Shown in pieces: positions 43,672 to 52,549 of a DNA stretch of 64,000 nt (its first letter is position 1; each line of letters starts with the position of its first letter). Position numbers and translations under genes: made by a program. The notes under the pieces were generated by a model. The model was not told where the DNA came from and searched no databases. It saw only the letters and a program-made list of their open reading frames with translations. This stretch comes from SAR202 cluster bacterium bin87 (GTDB lineage: Bacteria; Chloroflexota; Dehalococcoidia; Lucifugimonadales; UBA3495), in contig MPNC01000011.1 in the NCBI GenBank assembly GCA_002238825.1, positions 1 to 64,000 of the forward strand, in the 5' to 3' direction.

Positions 43672-44136
43672 CTACACGAATTGCGCTTCGACCCATCCCT
43701 GATCGAAGGGCGTCCAGAAGTTTGACGTCAGTTTCAGGTGTTTGAACATCCAGACGCCGCCGACCCGGACGTACTCCTCGTCGTACCTGGCCGAGCCCCA
43801 GACTGCCCGATTGCCGTCCGCGTAGGTACACGGCTGGAACAGGTACCAGATGCCGGTGGCGGTGTCCCCATTCACCTCGATGATGGGGTTCATCACCATG
43901 TGGACGGCGAAGGGCAGCCGGTTTGGGGCATTGACGAAGAACTCACGGATGCCATCGCGCCCTTCGGCCTTGCCCCGGATACCGCCGTCCCAGACCGCGT
44001 CCTCAACGAACAGGCTGGCGATTGCGTCGGCGTCGTAGTTGTCGTCGCAGTAGGCGCAGTAGCGGGCCTTGAGGCGCTTGATCTCTTCAACGTCCTCCAG
44101 GGCGCGCAGCCGGCGTTCAATGTCTTCCAGGCTCAT
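43672..44136 (-). CDS. SnoaL-like (NTF2 fold) protein
   Basis: 154 residues from the ATG at 44136 (MSLEDIERRLRALED), supported by GGAGGAACG upstream; the longer frame to 44220 is not needed. It is a SnoaL_4-type polyketide cyclase/dehydratase-like fold: EEIKRLKARYCAYCDD, VEDAVWDGG and RDGIREFF, followed by a YADGNRAVW strand. Members are dehydratases, isomerases or stand-alone dioxygenase-like small subunits. It lies 94 bp upstream of the HpaB-like gene on the same strand and is probably part of the pathway. Confidence 0.85.
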   Translation of the reverse strand: MSLEDIERRLRALEDVEEIKRLKARYCAYCDDNYDADAIASLFVEDAVWDGGIRGKAEGRDGIREFFVNAPNRLPFAVHMVMNPIIEVNGDTATGIWYLFQPCTYADGNRAVWGSARYDEEYVRVGGVWMFKHLKLTSNFWTPFDQGWVEAQFV

Positions 44137-44204
44137 GGCCCACGTTCCTCCGTCAATGTGCGGATCGGACTCATACGTACCTACTGGCACACCTAAGTCA
44201 AGCA

Positions 44205-44303
44205 ATTTGCATGGATACACAGGATAGACGGGATGAGGCGATATACGTCATGGCGGTCACAATCAATCAACTCAATCCCGATCATCCTGTCCATCCATGC
44301 GAG
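44205..44303. repeat. GCATGGATACACAGGAT inverted repeat (copy 2)
   Basis: TTTGCATGGATACACAGGAT faces ATCATCCTGTCCATCCATGC. Same family as 41046-41218. Confidence 0.7.
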
Positions 44304-44312
44304 TTGCATCAC

Positions 44313-44750
44313 CTAATCGCTGGCGAGCTCTTCAAAGGACGGCTCGGGCATTCCCGCCGTCCAGGTGGGGTCGCGCAGTTCCAGCCGGTTGCCGCTGGGG
44401 TCGAAGAAATAGAGCTCGCGGCCGGTGAAGAAGCCCTGGGCCCGGTAGGTCAGGTGGTCGATCCGGATGCTCCTCCGGCGGAACTCCTGGCACGCCGCGT
44501 CGAAAGTTTCGGGCGACACGGTGAACGAGTGGTGCGCGCCGCCGTTATCGGCCAGCGACCCGTCCACAGCGCTGGAGCGCTCGCACAGCAGGATGTTGTG
44601 GTCGCCGACGTTGAAACACGACATAACGCTGTTGCCCAGCCGGCCCTTGGGCTCGAGACCCAGCAACTCTCCGTAAAACTCCTCGGCTTCGTTCAGGTCA
44701 TTGACCGGGATGGACCAGTGGGTCACGCCTTCAATTTTCAGGACTGCCAT
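44313..44750 (-). CDS. VOC-family (glyoxalase/extradiol-type) protein
   Basis: 145 residues from the ATG at 44750 (MAVLKIEGVTHWSIPVND), with CAGGAGGCGAC directly upstream. It has two beta-alpha-beta-beta-beta modules. The metal-ligand candidates are His in VTHWSI, His in GAHHSFTV and Glu in ELYFFDPSGNRLEL, the classic VOC 2-His-1-Glu pattern. It could be an extradiol dioxygenase-like, glyoxalase-like or fosfomycin-resistance-like enzyme. Its context next to ring-hydroxylating and HpaB-type enzymes favours a ring-cleavage or isomerase role (inference). Confidence 0.87.
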   Translation of the reverse strand: MAVLKIEGVTHWSIPVNDLNEAEEFYGELLGLEPKGRLGNSVMSCFNVGDHNILLCERSSAVDGSLADNGGAHHSFTVSPETFDAACQEFRRRSIRIDHLTYRAQGFFTGRELYFFDPSGNRLELRDPTWTAGMPEPSFEELASD

Positions 44751-44888
44751 GTCGCCTCCTGTAGCACGTGCAACGCGCGGCTCGACGTCCGGCTCAGTTT
44801 GGCCGCCATTATAGGCGCAACGGCGGCGGCGGCTACCCCTTTTGCATGGGCAGAATGGGGATGCGCTCTGGCAACCCGCCAAACGTCC

Positions 44889-45024
44889 TCACGCGTACGC
44901 ATTTTGTCATCGAGAGGAGCGGAGCGACGTGGCGATCTCGTTCCCGCGGTAGCATTCCTTGCCCCAACGAGATTGCCGCGCTTCGCTGGCAATGACAGTC
45001 CCAGTGAAACTGGGTACGCGTGAG
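44889..45024. repeat. MITE-like inverted repeat, copy C
   Basis: Arms TCACGCGTACGC and TGGGTACGCGTGAG; the core GTCATCGAGAGGAGCGGAGC faces GCGCTTCGCTGGCAATGAC. It fills most of the gap between the VOC gene and the amidohydrolase gene (both transcribed away from it). Confidence 0.8.
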
Positions 45025-45107
45025 GGCAAACGTCCTTCCCCGCCGGGCCAACCCGCAAATCGCCCGTGTTAGTATCGGGCGCATCGACAACACCGAGGGG
45101 GAACGAC

Positions 45108-46124
45108 ATGGCACTAACAGGCGAAGACTGGCTGGCGCAAACCGTCGAGGAGACGCTGGAGCCGGACCTGCCGATCTGCGACACGCACCACCACTTCTGG
45201 GTATCGCGCCCGGAGCCGCCGGCGTACCAGCGATACCTCCTGCCCGAGTTGGCCGCCGATGTGGGCAGCGGGCACAACGTCCGCTCCACGGTTTTCATCG
45301 AGGTGCGCTGCGAGTACCGCCAGGATGGGCCGGAAGCGATGCGGCCGGTGGGTGAGGTGGAATATATCGAGACCATCGCTGACGAGGCGGCCACCGGCAG
45401 CCACGGCCCCACGAAGGCCGCCGCCGCCATCATGGGGCACGCCGACCTGAAGCTGGGTGACGCCGTACGTCCGGTGCTGGAGGCGATGGTGGCCGCCAGC
45501 CCGGGCCGGTTCCGGGGCGTACGGCACTCGACGGGATGGGATGCCAGCCCGGAGTTGGTGCAGCGAGATATTCAGGGCGCCCTGTCCACGGGGGGCTACC
45601 GGGCCGGCGCCCGGGTGATGGCCGATCTGGGCCTGGTCCTGGAGAACTCCCTGTACCACCCGCAACTGCCCGAGTTGGCGGAGTTCGCCCGGGCCGTGCC
45701 CGACCTGACCATCGTGCTGAACCACATCGGCGGGTTGGTGCGTGTCGGCCCCTACGCCAACCGCGATGACGAAGTGCTGCCGGCGTGGCGGCAGGGTGTG
45801 TCCGAGGTGGCCCAGTGTCCCAATGTGGTCATCAAGTTGGGCGGCGTCGGGCAGGTCCGGTACGGGTACAACTGGGACGGCCGGGAGACGCCCATCGGCT
45901 CCGAGGAGCTGGCCGGGACGCTGGGCCCGCTGATGAACTATTGCATCGAGCAGTTCGGCCCGGACCGCTGCATGTTCGAGAGCAACTTCCCGGTGGACAA
46001 ACCGTCATACTCCTACAACGTGCTGTTCAACGCCTTCAAGCGGCTGTCAGCCGGCTATTCGGCAACGGAGCGCGCTGCGCTGTTCCACGACACTGCCATG
46101 CGGGTGTACCGGATCAGCGACTGA
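45108..46124 (+). CDS. Amidohydrolase_2 family metal-dependent hydrolase (twin B)
   Basis: 338 residues from the ATG at 45108 (MALTGEDWLAQTVEET), with GAGGGGGAACGAC upstream. It is collinear and identical in length with the protein at 12944. Shared blocks include DTHHHFW/DPHHHFW, YQRYLL-EL-AD-SGHNVRSTVFIE, AAAIMGHADLKLGD, FRGVRH, IVLNHIGG and HCIEQFGPDRCMFESNFP (here NYCIEQFGPDRCMFESNFP). The metal-binding His pair at the N-terminus, the strand-6 His and the terminal region are conserved. It probably hydrolyses a lactone or decarboxylates an acid in the catabolic cluster. Confidence 0.9.
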   Translation: MALTGEDWLAQTVEETLEPDLPICDTHHHFWVSRPEPPAYQRYLLPELAADVGSGHNVRSTVFIEVRCEYRQDGPEAMRPVGEVEYIETIADEAATGSHGPTKAAAAIMGHADLKLGDAVRPVLEAMVAASPGRFRGVRHSTGWDASPELVQRDIQGALSTGGYRAGARVMADLGLVLENSLYHPQLPELAEFARAVPDLTIVLNHIGGLVRVGPYANRDDEVLPAWRQGVSEVAQCPNVVIKLGGVGQVRYGYNWDGRETPIGSEELAGTLGPLMNYCIEQFGPDRCMFESNFPVDKPSYSYNVLFNAFKRLSAGYSATERAALFHDTAMRVYRISD

Positions 46125-46139
46125 CCGCGCCGTTCCGGC

Positions 46140-47000
46140 CTACAGCGTAATCCGCATCAGCTCCTCGGAGAACACGATCTCCCCGTCGTAGATGCGGCTG
46201 ATGTCGCCGATGCCCTGTTCCATGGGGCCGTGGCCGGACAGGTGCGGGCCGATGTGCACCAGCACCAGTTTCTTGACGCCGGCCGCCTGCGCCATGCGCG
46301 CCGCGCCGGTGGTGCCGCACTGACCGCCGGCCTCGCCGTTGCTGTCCATCACCGCCTGGTCGTCCCAGCACATGCAGAGCATCATGTCGGCGTCCCGGGC
46401 GAGTTCGGTCACCGTGTCGCAGGGCTGGGTGTCGCCGGTGAAGATCACGCTACCATCGGGCGTGTCGACACGGTAGGCCAGGGAGTCCAGGTAGGGCTGG
46501 ACATGCTCGGCCGGCGCGGCCGTCACCTCCCAGTCCGGCCCGCTGAACACCTTGCCCGGGCCCACGTCCGTTGCCGACACTGACGGGGCCGGTCTGGGCA
46601 GGGTGCCGCCGCGATTGACGAACACCGCCTGGCTCAGCGGGTGGTTCACCCGGGCCTTCCAGTCGTGGGAGAACAGGCCGTTTTCGCCGATGATGCCCTC
46701 GGTGATCTTCTCCGTGAGGTCGGGGCCGAAGACCTTGAGCTGGTTCTCCTTGCCGATGCTCTGGTCCCAGCGGCACAGCAGGAAGCAGGGGTAATCGATG
46801 TCGTGGTCGAAGTGGTGATGCGTGAAGAAGAGGTGGTCCACCTGGGTGGGGAACAGCCCCGCCTTGACCAGCTTGTGCGTGGTGGCCGGCCCGCAGTCGA
46901 ACATGATGTGCTGGTCGCCCAGCTTGAGCACGTGGGAACTGCCGAAGCGCGTCGGCGTGGGCGTGGGCGTTCCGGCGCCCAGGGTGTAGATTTCTGCCAT
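46140..47000 (-). CDS. MBL-fold metallo-hydrolase (RNase Z-like)
   Basis: 286 residues. The zinc motif H-x-H-x-D-H is His61, His63, Asp65 and His66 (FFTHHHFDHD). The remaining ligands are His in PAEHVQPY, Asp in FTGDTQPCD and His in VHIGPHLSG. The N-terminus LGAGTPTPTPTRFGSS resembles the RNase Z/arylsulfatase AtsA group. The extended middle region (70-150) is longer than in tRNase Z, and no exosite arm is obvious. It is probably a small-molecule esterase or lactonase. It is convergent with the amidohydrolase gene, 15 bp away. Confidence 0.88.
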   Translation of the reverse strand: MAEIYTLGAGTPTPTPTRFGSSHVLKLGDQHIMFDCGPATTHKLVKAGLFPTQVDHLFFTHHHFDHDIDYPCFLLCRWDQSIGKENQLKVFGPDLTEKITEGIIGENGLFSHDWKARVNHPLSQAVFVNRGGTLPRPAPSVSATDVGPGKVFSGPDWEVTAAPAEHVQPYLDSLAYRVDTPDGSVIFTGDTQPCDTVTELARDADMMLCMCWDDQAVMDSNGEAGGQCGTTGAARMAQAAGVKKLVLVHIGPHLSGHGPMEQGIGDISRIYDGEIVFSEELMRITL

Positions 47001-47190
47001 TTGTTGTCCTCACTGATTGCGTGCTGGTTGACCCGTCCATCCGATGCCGTTGCCAGGGTCGTTCGCGCGTTGTGATGTCCGGCCTGACGCCGGCGGGGCC
47101 GTCCGTTGATCCTACCACCGTGGGCGGAGGCCGGCCCTTGTATAATCCGGCCAGATATGTCCCCGAGATTGCCCCGAACGGAGTTGCATC

Positions 47191-48312
47191 ATGACGCCAG
47201 GACGGTTCCATTTCGTCAGCCAGGTGGGGCGCGTGCCCTCCATGACCGTGCCGCTGGACGCGCAGCAGGAACTCCGGTTCCAACGGATCACGGAGGAGTC
47301 GGTCATGATCGACCTCCACCAACATCCCATGGTCCTGCCCGAGGACTTCAGCCAGTACTGGGAGTACCTGCGCAGTGACCGCTACCTCTGGGGATACGAG
47401 GCGGTGCGGGCCGGCGGGTTCACCGCCGTCGGCACGGCCAACGTCTTTCGCGGGATGCTGAATACCAACGAGATGTCCTTCATCCGCTTCTCCGACCTGC
47501 TGGAGGAGGTCAGCATGATGATCTCGGACATCTCGCAAAACGACGACGTGCTGCAGGTCAGCACTGCGGACGAGATCGAGGCGGCCAAGGCGCAAGGCAA
47601 GGTGGGATTCTTCCCCACGGTGGAGCACCTGGCCATCGGCAACGAGCTGAACCTGGTGGACGTGCTCTACAACGCGGGGGTGCGCCTGGCCGGCCTGACC
47701 TACAGCCGCAAGGCCTACATCGGCGACGGCATCTTCGAGCGCAACGACGGCGGCCTCAGCGACTTCGGGCTGGAGGTGGTCCAGCGCATGAACGAGTTGG
47801 GCATGGTCGTCGACGTGTCCCACGCCTCATTCCGCACCGCCATGGATGCCATCGAGGCGTCGGAAGCGCCGGTCACCTTCAGCCACGACGGTTCCTACAC
47901 CCTGGCCAGCCACAGCTTCCAGGCCCGCCGGCTGCGCCGGGACGAGGAACTGCTGGCCTGCGCGCGCAAGGGCGGCGTCATCGGCATAACCGCCGTGGCC
48001 AACCGCCTCAGCAACGACCCGGAGCAGAGCATCGAGTGCGTGCTGGACCACTACGACTACATGGTCAACCTGGTGGGCATCGACCACGTGGCCATCGGCA
48101 CCGACACCAGCATCGGCGACTCGGTGGGCGTCGGCGAGGCGGTGATGGGTCGCCCCGGCCCCACGCCGGCGCGCTACGTGGACGGCCTCGAATCCCCCGC
48201 CGACGGCAAGAACATCATCCGCGGCCTGATCGCGCGCGGCTATTCGGACGAGGACGTGAGGAAGGTTGCAGGGGGGAATGCGCTGGCGCTGTTCCGGCGG
48301 GTGATGGGGTGA
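47191..48312 (+). CDS. Membrane dipeptidase (renal dipeptidase, peptidase M19) family
   Basis: 373 residues. The dinuclear zinc TIM barrel is marked by MIDLHQHP (HxH pair replacing the usual HxD), the bridging Glu in GFFPTVEHL, His in GMVVDVSHASF and TFSHDGSYTL, and the Asp in VAIGTDTSIGD. The family cleaves dipeptides, including those with a D-residue, or beta-lactams. A shorter start at MTVPLDAQQEL is also possible; the given ATG is preceded by GAACGGAGTTG. No signal peptide. Confidence 0.88.
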   Translation: MTPGRFHFVSQVGRVPSMTVPLDAQQELRFQRITEESVMIDLHQHPMVLPEDFSQYWEYLRSDRYLWGYEAVRAGGFTAVGTANVFRGMLNTNEMSFIRFSDLLEEVSMMISDISQNDDVLQVSTADEIEAAKAQGKVGFFPTVEHLAIGNELNLVDVLYNAGVRLAGLTYSRKAYIGDGIFERNDGGLSDFGLEVVQRMNELGMVVDVSHASFRTAMDAIEASEAPVTFSHDGSYTLASHSFQARRLRRDEELLACARKGGVIGITAVANRLSNDPEQSIECVLDHYDYMVNLVGIDHVAIGTDTSIGDSVGVGEAVMGRPGPTPARYVDGLESPADGKNIIRGLIARGYSDEDVRKVAGGNALALFRRVMG

Positions 48313-48713
48313 GGCGAGGCGTTTGGTTTATCCTTGCGGCACCGCTATGTCCCTTGCCATGATCATATGCTCGGTGGCTCATGACCTCATCGGCAGCCGC
48401 ACTTTGGTGATGCTCTTTTTGGCATCGGCGCAGTGGAGCCGATTGGGAAACCGGAGGCACAGCGCCCAGAACGTCAGGATTCAGGGGTGGCGCAAAGGGA
48501 TTTTCCAGCCGGAGCGATGTCGCAGCGATTATTGAGGGGTTATCGTGGGTTTCACCTCGTTAATCCTTCGGCTAATGACAAATTGCTCCTAGGAATAGTT
48601 TCTGCCTCGGCGCCGATTCCCCTCAATGTATAGAGATCTTCACAGGCAAAACAATGGCAGGATCCCGCAACCATTCTGTTCTCGGCATCCGGCGCGCACT
48701 GGTTGGATTTAAA
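48313..48713. other. Gap without a recognised gene
   Basis: 400 bp, becoming AT-rich toward the AbiTii gene's 3' end. Short frames only; I see no repeat of the families found elsewhere and no strong hairpin. Confidence 0.5.
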
Positions 48714-49613
48714 TTACCCGCCGTAAAAATGGTTCAATCCAGTTTGCAGTGCGATTGGAGCTGCCTCCAGTCCCATATTCCATATCCCGGAAGCGGCCTT
48801 CATTAGCATGCGTCCAACCCATGCGTGCACCACAGGACCAAACGTTCCGTTTGATGCGGACGGCTCAGCTTCGACCGCCACTTTCAGTTCGGCAAGGTCT
48901 GTATCGTCTATACCGAGCTGACGGAAATGGTCGATCAGCGATCCGACGTCGCCCGGTACAATCTCTGAAACCTCCTGGTGGACATTCTCACCGCTCGCTA
49001 CGATATTGTGGTCTCCATTGATGTTGATTTGAAAAAGATTCCGGACAGTACCAATCGGAACGTTATGCGTTCCATCCCCATCCGTCTGGGCGTTTAACTC
49101 TTGAAGACTAAGGATAAAATCCAAAAGCTTGTTTTTCACATTGTCCAACACGCCGGCGATGAGTGATCGAGGTATTGGCTGGTGAGCAGCGACCAAAATT
49201 GCTCCGTTGGTCAGCGCCGTTGCTTGTTGTGAAAGCATCACGAATTCCTGGGGCCAATGTTTTTGAAATTGCTCCGATTCGGTATTTAACATCCCTTCCA
49301 GCTCACCAACTCCTTGGTGCACTAGTAGGTTTGCGGCGTAGTCTTTCACAGCATCAGGGAGACCATACGTCGGAAGGACGACATTCCGCACCACGGCGGC
49401 TGCGCCAGCAAACGTGCCTATGTTGGTAGCGAGAAACTTCCTATAAGTCGGCAGCTTGGTCAAGTCAGGGTAGCCGGCGAGTTCAGCATCCACCCACTCC
49501 CTAAATTCAGACACGCCCAAGTCACTGGCCAAGATTTTTGCCTTACGGAGAGTGTTGGCAAGCGTAGCGGAATCGTTTACCAGATCGTCTCGGACGTCCA
49601 TCAATATGCTCAT
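48714..49613 (-). CDS. AbiTii-domain protein, putative phage defence
   Basis: 299 residues from the ATG at 49613 (MSILMDVRDDLVNDSATL). Residues 1 to about 180 match the AbiTii domain of abortive-infection proteins: a helical start with ATLANTLRKAKILAS, then EFREWVDAELAGYP, YRKFLATNIGTFAG and a helical C-half ending in LLDFILSLQELN. After a linker, residues about 195-225 contain FQININGDHNIVASGENVHQ, a pattern seen next to many conflict-system domains. The C-terminal 70 residues end in MLMKAASGIWNMGLEAAP and may be membrane-active. Base composition is visibly more AT-rich than the neighbours, which suggests transfer. The domain call comes from memory of the family; the defence function is inference. 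Confidence 0.7.
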   Translation of the reverse strand: MSILMDVRDDLVNDSATLANTLRKAKILASDLGVSEFREWVDAELAGYPDLTKLPTYRKFLATNIGTFAGAAAVVRNVVLPTYGLPDAVKDYAANLLVHQGVGELEGMLNTESEQFQKHWPQEFVMLSQQATALTNGAILVAAHQPIPRSLIAGVLDNVKNKLLDFILSLQELNAQTDGDGTHNVPIGTVRNLFQININGDHNIVASGENVHQEVSEIVPGDVGSLIDHFRQLGIDDTDLAELKVAVEAEPSASNGTFGPVVHAWVGRMLMKAASGIWNMGLEAAPIALQTGLNHFYGG

Positions 49614-49784
49614 TTGTCGAGTCCTCCGTACCATTAACGTTTCGGAATATCGGTAATTGAAGACGCGTCTGACGTTTGTCGCCTAGACAGGGTGGCGATT
49701 TCCCAGGAGTCGGGTAAATCGCGTACCTGAAAACGGTCGGATACAAAGCAGCGGAGCCTGTTTTGGGTTAGGCGACGGCCTCAG

Positions 49785-50999
49785 TCAGGCGTTCATCTCC
49801 AAAATATACAGCCCGCCCTGCAGGCGGTCCACCACGTACATGATGCCGTTTTCGTCCACGTGGACGTCGTTGATGCCGTTGGCGTCGGCGCCCTCGGGGA
49901 TCTGGGGGATGTAGTAGGCGACCTCCTGGGGCTGGAAAGGGTTGGTGGTGTCGAAGACGCGGATGCCGCCGTTGAAGAAGGTGGCGTACACCAGGGTGTC
50001 CGACCGCAGGGACAGCGCGCCGGGGCGGTTCTCGTGGATGTTGTGCGCGCCGTAGCGGCCCGGGCGGTTGAAGAAGTCGTCGGTGTCCTGCATGGGCAGC
50101 GTGCTGATGATCACCGGGTTGGTCTCCAGCCGGTTGTCCATCAGCCACACCAGCTTGGGATAGTCCGCGCCGCCCAGGGCGGTGGCCTCCTGGGTCACCA
50201 CCAGCAGGTCGCGGCTGAACAGCGGCAGCACCGTGTGGGTGAACCCGGGGAACGGCGGCGCGTAGTTCAGCTGGGCAATGACCGAGGGACGCGACACGTC
50301 GGAGATGTCCAGCGTGATGACGCCGGAGTCCTTCCAGCCGCAGTAGGCCCGGTCCGGCCGGTTGGGGTAAACGTTGGTGTTGTGGACGCTGTGGCCCACG
50401 TCCAGATAGGGATGGCGGTCCGGCGGCGGCGCGTCGTCGCCCTCCTGGGTGCCGGGCAGCCACCAGCGGCCGGCCTCGCTCGGATTCGACGGATTGCTGA
50501 CGTCCATGATCACGTAGAACTGGTCGTCCTTGGGATCCGTGGGCCGTGAGTCGGGCGTGCCGGTGGCGAGATGCGCGTAGTCACCATCGACCCACCACAG
50601 GCAGTGGCACCCGCGGGAGCCGGGTCCCTGGGCGTCCCAGAAGGAAATGCGCCTCGGTGCCTCGGGATCGCTGATGTCGAAAACGCCCATGCCGGTTCCA
50701 GGCTGGCCGTGCTGCAGGGACTGGTAGGCCACCAGCATGGTGTCGCCGAAGATGGACAGGGAATTGGAGCGCAGGTGGCCGTGGTCCAGATCGGTCTGGG
50801 CCACCACTTTGGGGTTGGCCAGGTCGGTGACGTCGACGCTGATGAAGTCCTTGGGCGCGGACTCGTGGGCCATGTAGAGGATGCGGCGGCCGTTGGCGGT
50901 CTGATGCAGGTCCACGCCCTCGCCGATGTTGTTGTGCCCTTGCAGATCGACGTGGGCAATGAGCTTCATGTTCTTCGTTTCAGCAGCTTGGGTCGCCAT
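49785..50999 (-). CDS. LVIVD-repeat beta-propeller protein
   Basis: 404 residues from the ATG at 50999 (MATQAAETKNMKLIAH); GTTGGAGGGACTTC precedes it, whereas the frame's longer extension runs into a dispersed repeat. Repeated blades with a xxVxDVSDPxxP pattern are seen: ISVDVTDLANPKVVAQ, MGVFDISDPEAPRRISF, YVIMDVSNPSNPSEAG, ITLDISDVSRPSVIAQ, IRVFDTTNPFQPQEVAYY. The region with GHCLWWVDGDYAH-like and GHSVHNTNVYPN motifs has several His that could bind metal, as in some LVIVD proteins. There is no signal peptide in the chosen form. Function unknown; it may be a binding or scaffold protein. Confidence 0.85.
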   Translation of the reverse strand: MATQAAETKNMKLIAHVDLQGHNNIGEGVDLHQTANGRRILYMAHESAPKDFISVDVTDLANPKVVAQTDLDHGHLRSNSLSIFGDTMLVAYQSLQHGQPGTGMGVFDISDPEAPRRISFWDAQGPGSRGCHCLWWVDGDYAHLATGTPDSRPTDPKDDQFYVIMDVSNPSNPSEAGRWWLPGTQEGDDAPPPDRHPYLDVGHSVHNTNVYPNRPDRAYCGWKDSGVITLDISDVSRPSVIAQLNYAPPFPGFTHTVLPLFSRDLLVVTQEATALGGADYPKLVWLMDNRLETNPVIISTLPMQDTDDFFNRPGRYGAHNIHENRPGALSLRSDTLVYATFFNGGIRVFDTTNPFQPQEVAYYIPQIPEGADANGINDVHVDENGIMYVVDRLQGGLYILEMNA

Positions 51000-51096
51000 G
51001 AAGTCCCTCCAACGCCGCGTGAGCGCAGCCTTCAAAGTTTCGTATTCGGGGTTTGGGCGAAGTGTACCATCGCGTGTGCCTGGAGATGGATGCAAA

Positions 51097-51233
51097 CTCA
51101 GGCGTACCCAGTTAGTCATCGCGAGGAGCGCGACGACGCGGCGATCCCGTTGCTTCAAGAGCAGCCGATGTCCCGACGAGATTGCCGCGCTTCGCTCGCA
51201 ATGACGGCCTGGCAGAAACGGAGTGCGCGTGAG
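51097..51233. repeat. MITE-like inverted repeat, copy D
   Basis: Arms CTCAGGCGTACCCAGTTAG and GGAGTGCGCGTGAGG; the core TCATCGCGAGGAGCGCGACG faces GCGCTTCGCTCGCAATGAC. It lies between the divergent LVIVD and LLM genes and supplies false coding extensions to both. Confidence 0.8.
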
Positions 51234-51316
51234 GGATGCAAGAGTTCCGAGCCCGCACACCCTCGCGAATGGCTGTACAATCCCAGCCAGTCAGCTTGAA
51301 GGAGGCGCGGTCGATC

Positions 51317-52369
51317 ATGAAGTTTGCCCTGTTTTTGCTGGGTTCCTGGACGGAACCGGAGGCCGACGCCCAGAGCCGCATCTTCGGCGAGATGCTGGAG
51401 CAGGTGGAGTACGCCGAGGAGTTGGGGTTCGATTCGATCTGGATCGCGGAGCACCACTCCAGCCGGTACGGCATCTGCCCGTCGCTGATGCCGCTGTTGA
51501 CGCACATCGCCGCGCGCACGAAGAAAATACGCATCGGGGCTGGCGTCAGCGTCCTCCCCTTCTACAACCCCATTTTCCTGGCCGAGGAGAGCGCCATGCT
51601 GGACGTTCTGAGCCACGGCAGGCTGGATTTCGGGGTTGGTCGGGGCTCGGCCGATTACGAGTACGGCAACTTCAACATCGATATCGACACGCGCGACGTG
51701 CGCACCCAGGAGGTGCTGGACATCATCCTGGGCCTGTGGACGCAGCAAGATTTCTCCTATCAGGGCGAGTTCTACCAGGTGAAAGACCTGACCATCGCTC
51801 CCTCGCCCGTGCAGAAGCCCCATCCACCGGTGTACATGGCGGTGTCGCGGACGCCGGCCAGCGTGGACGTCGCCGTGGAGCGGGACCTGCCCATCCTGAC
51901 CAGCTTCTCAACGCCCGAGGCCGACAACCTCGGCCTGTTCTCCCTGTACGCCGAGCGCTGCGCCGCCGCCGGCAAGAACCTGCCCGTGGGCGAGATGCCA
52001 TACTTCCGATACGTGCATGTGGATGAGGACGAGCACGCGGCTCGGGAATACCCCCGCGAGTCCATCAGGTGGGTGCGTGACCTGGCAACCTACCGGCGCA
52101 CCCTGACCCGCGGCGACGAGATCAACGTGGACCTGGACCACTGGCGGACGATCCGCACTACCGAACCGCCCAGCTACGAGTCGGAACTGGAGGGTACCGT
52201 GTACTTCGGTACTCCGGACCAATGCGCCCAGCGCATCACCACGCTGCGGGACGACCACGGCATCGGCTACTTCGGCGCGTGTATGTCCTTCGGCAGCATG
52301 GAACACGCGAAGGTGATGCGGTCGATGGAGCTATTTGCGAAGGAAGTGATGCCACGGTTCCGCGATTAG
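51317..52369 (+). CDS. LLM-class flavin-dependent oxidoreductase (copy 2)
   Basis: 350 residues from the ATG at 51317 (MKFALFLLGSWTEPEAD), with GAAGGAGGCGC 12 bp upstream. It is a bacterial-luciferase-like TIM barrel with YAEELGFDSIWIAEHHSSRYG, IRIGAGVSVLPFYNPIFLAEE, MLDVLSHGRLDFGVGRG and YMAVSRTPASVDVA. It differs from the copy at 26929 in the C-terminal half (VYFGTPDQCAQRITTL). It uses FMNH2 or F420H2; the substrate is unknown. A gluconolactonase remnant follows. Confidence 0.9.
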   Translation: MKFALFLLGSWTEPEADAQSRIFGEMLEQVEYAEELGFDSIWIAEHHSSRYGICPSLMPLLTHIAARTKKIRIGAGVSVLPFYNPIFLAEESAMLDVLSHGRLDFGVGRGSADYEYGNFNIDIDTRDVRTQEVLDIILGLWTQQDFSYQGEFYQVKDLTIAPSPVQKPHPPVYMAVSRTPASVDVAVERDLPILTSFSTPEADNLGLFSLYAERCAAAGKNLPVGEMPYFRYVHVDEDEHAAREYPRESIRWVRDLATYRRTLTRGDEINVDLDHWRTIRTTEPPSYESELEGTVYFGTPDQCAQRITTLRDDHGIGYFGACMSFGSMEHAKVMRSMELFAKEVMPRFRD

Positions 52370-52549
52370 GGGATATCTGCTGGCGCCGAACGATTCGTGC
52401 TCTCGCCACTGGCCGCGGTGATCACGTCGGATCGGTGGCGGTTACAATCGCGTCGAACGGGCGGGAGCGCGGCGAGCATCAGTCGATCCACATATTGCGA
52501 CCTGTCCGTTGAACACACCAAGCCGACACAGCGAGATCAGGCGGGGATC

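Noticed and set aside
46450-47823. Long minus-strand frame across the MBL and M19 genes
   Set aside because: It crosses two convincing genes in other frames and is low-complexity His/Arg/Gly.
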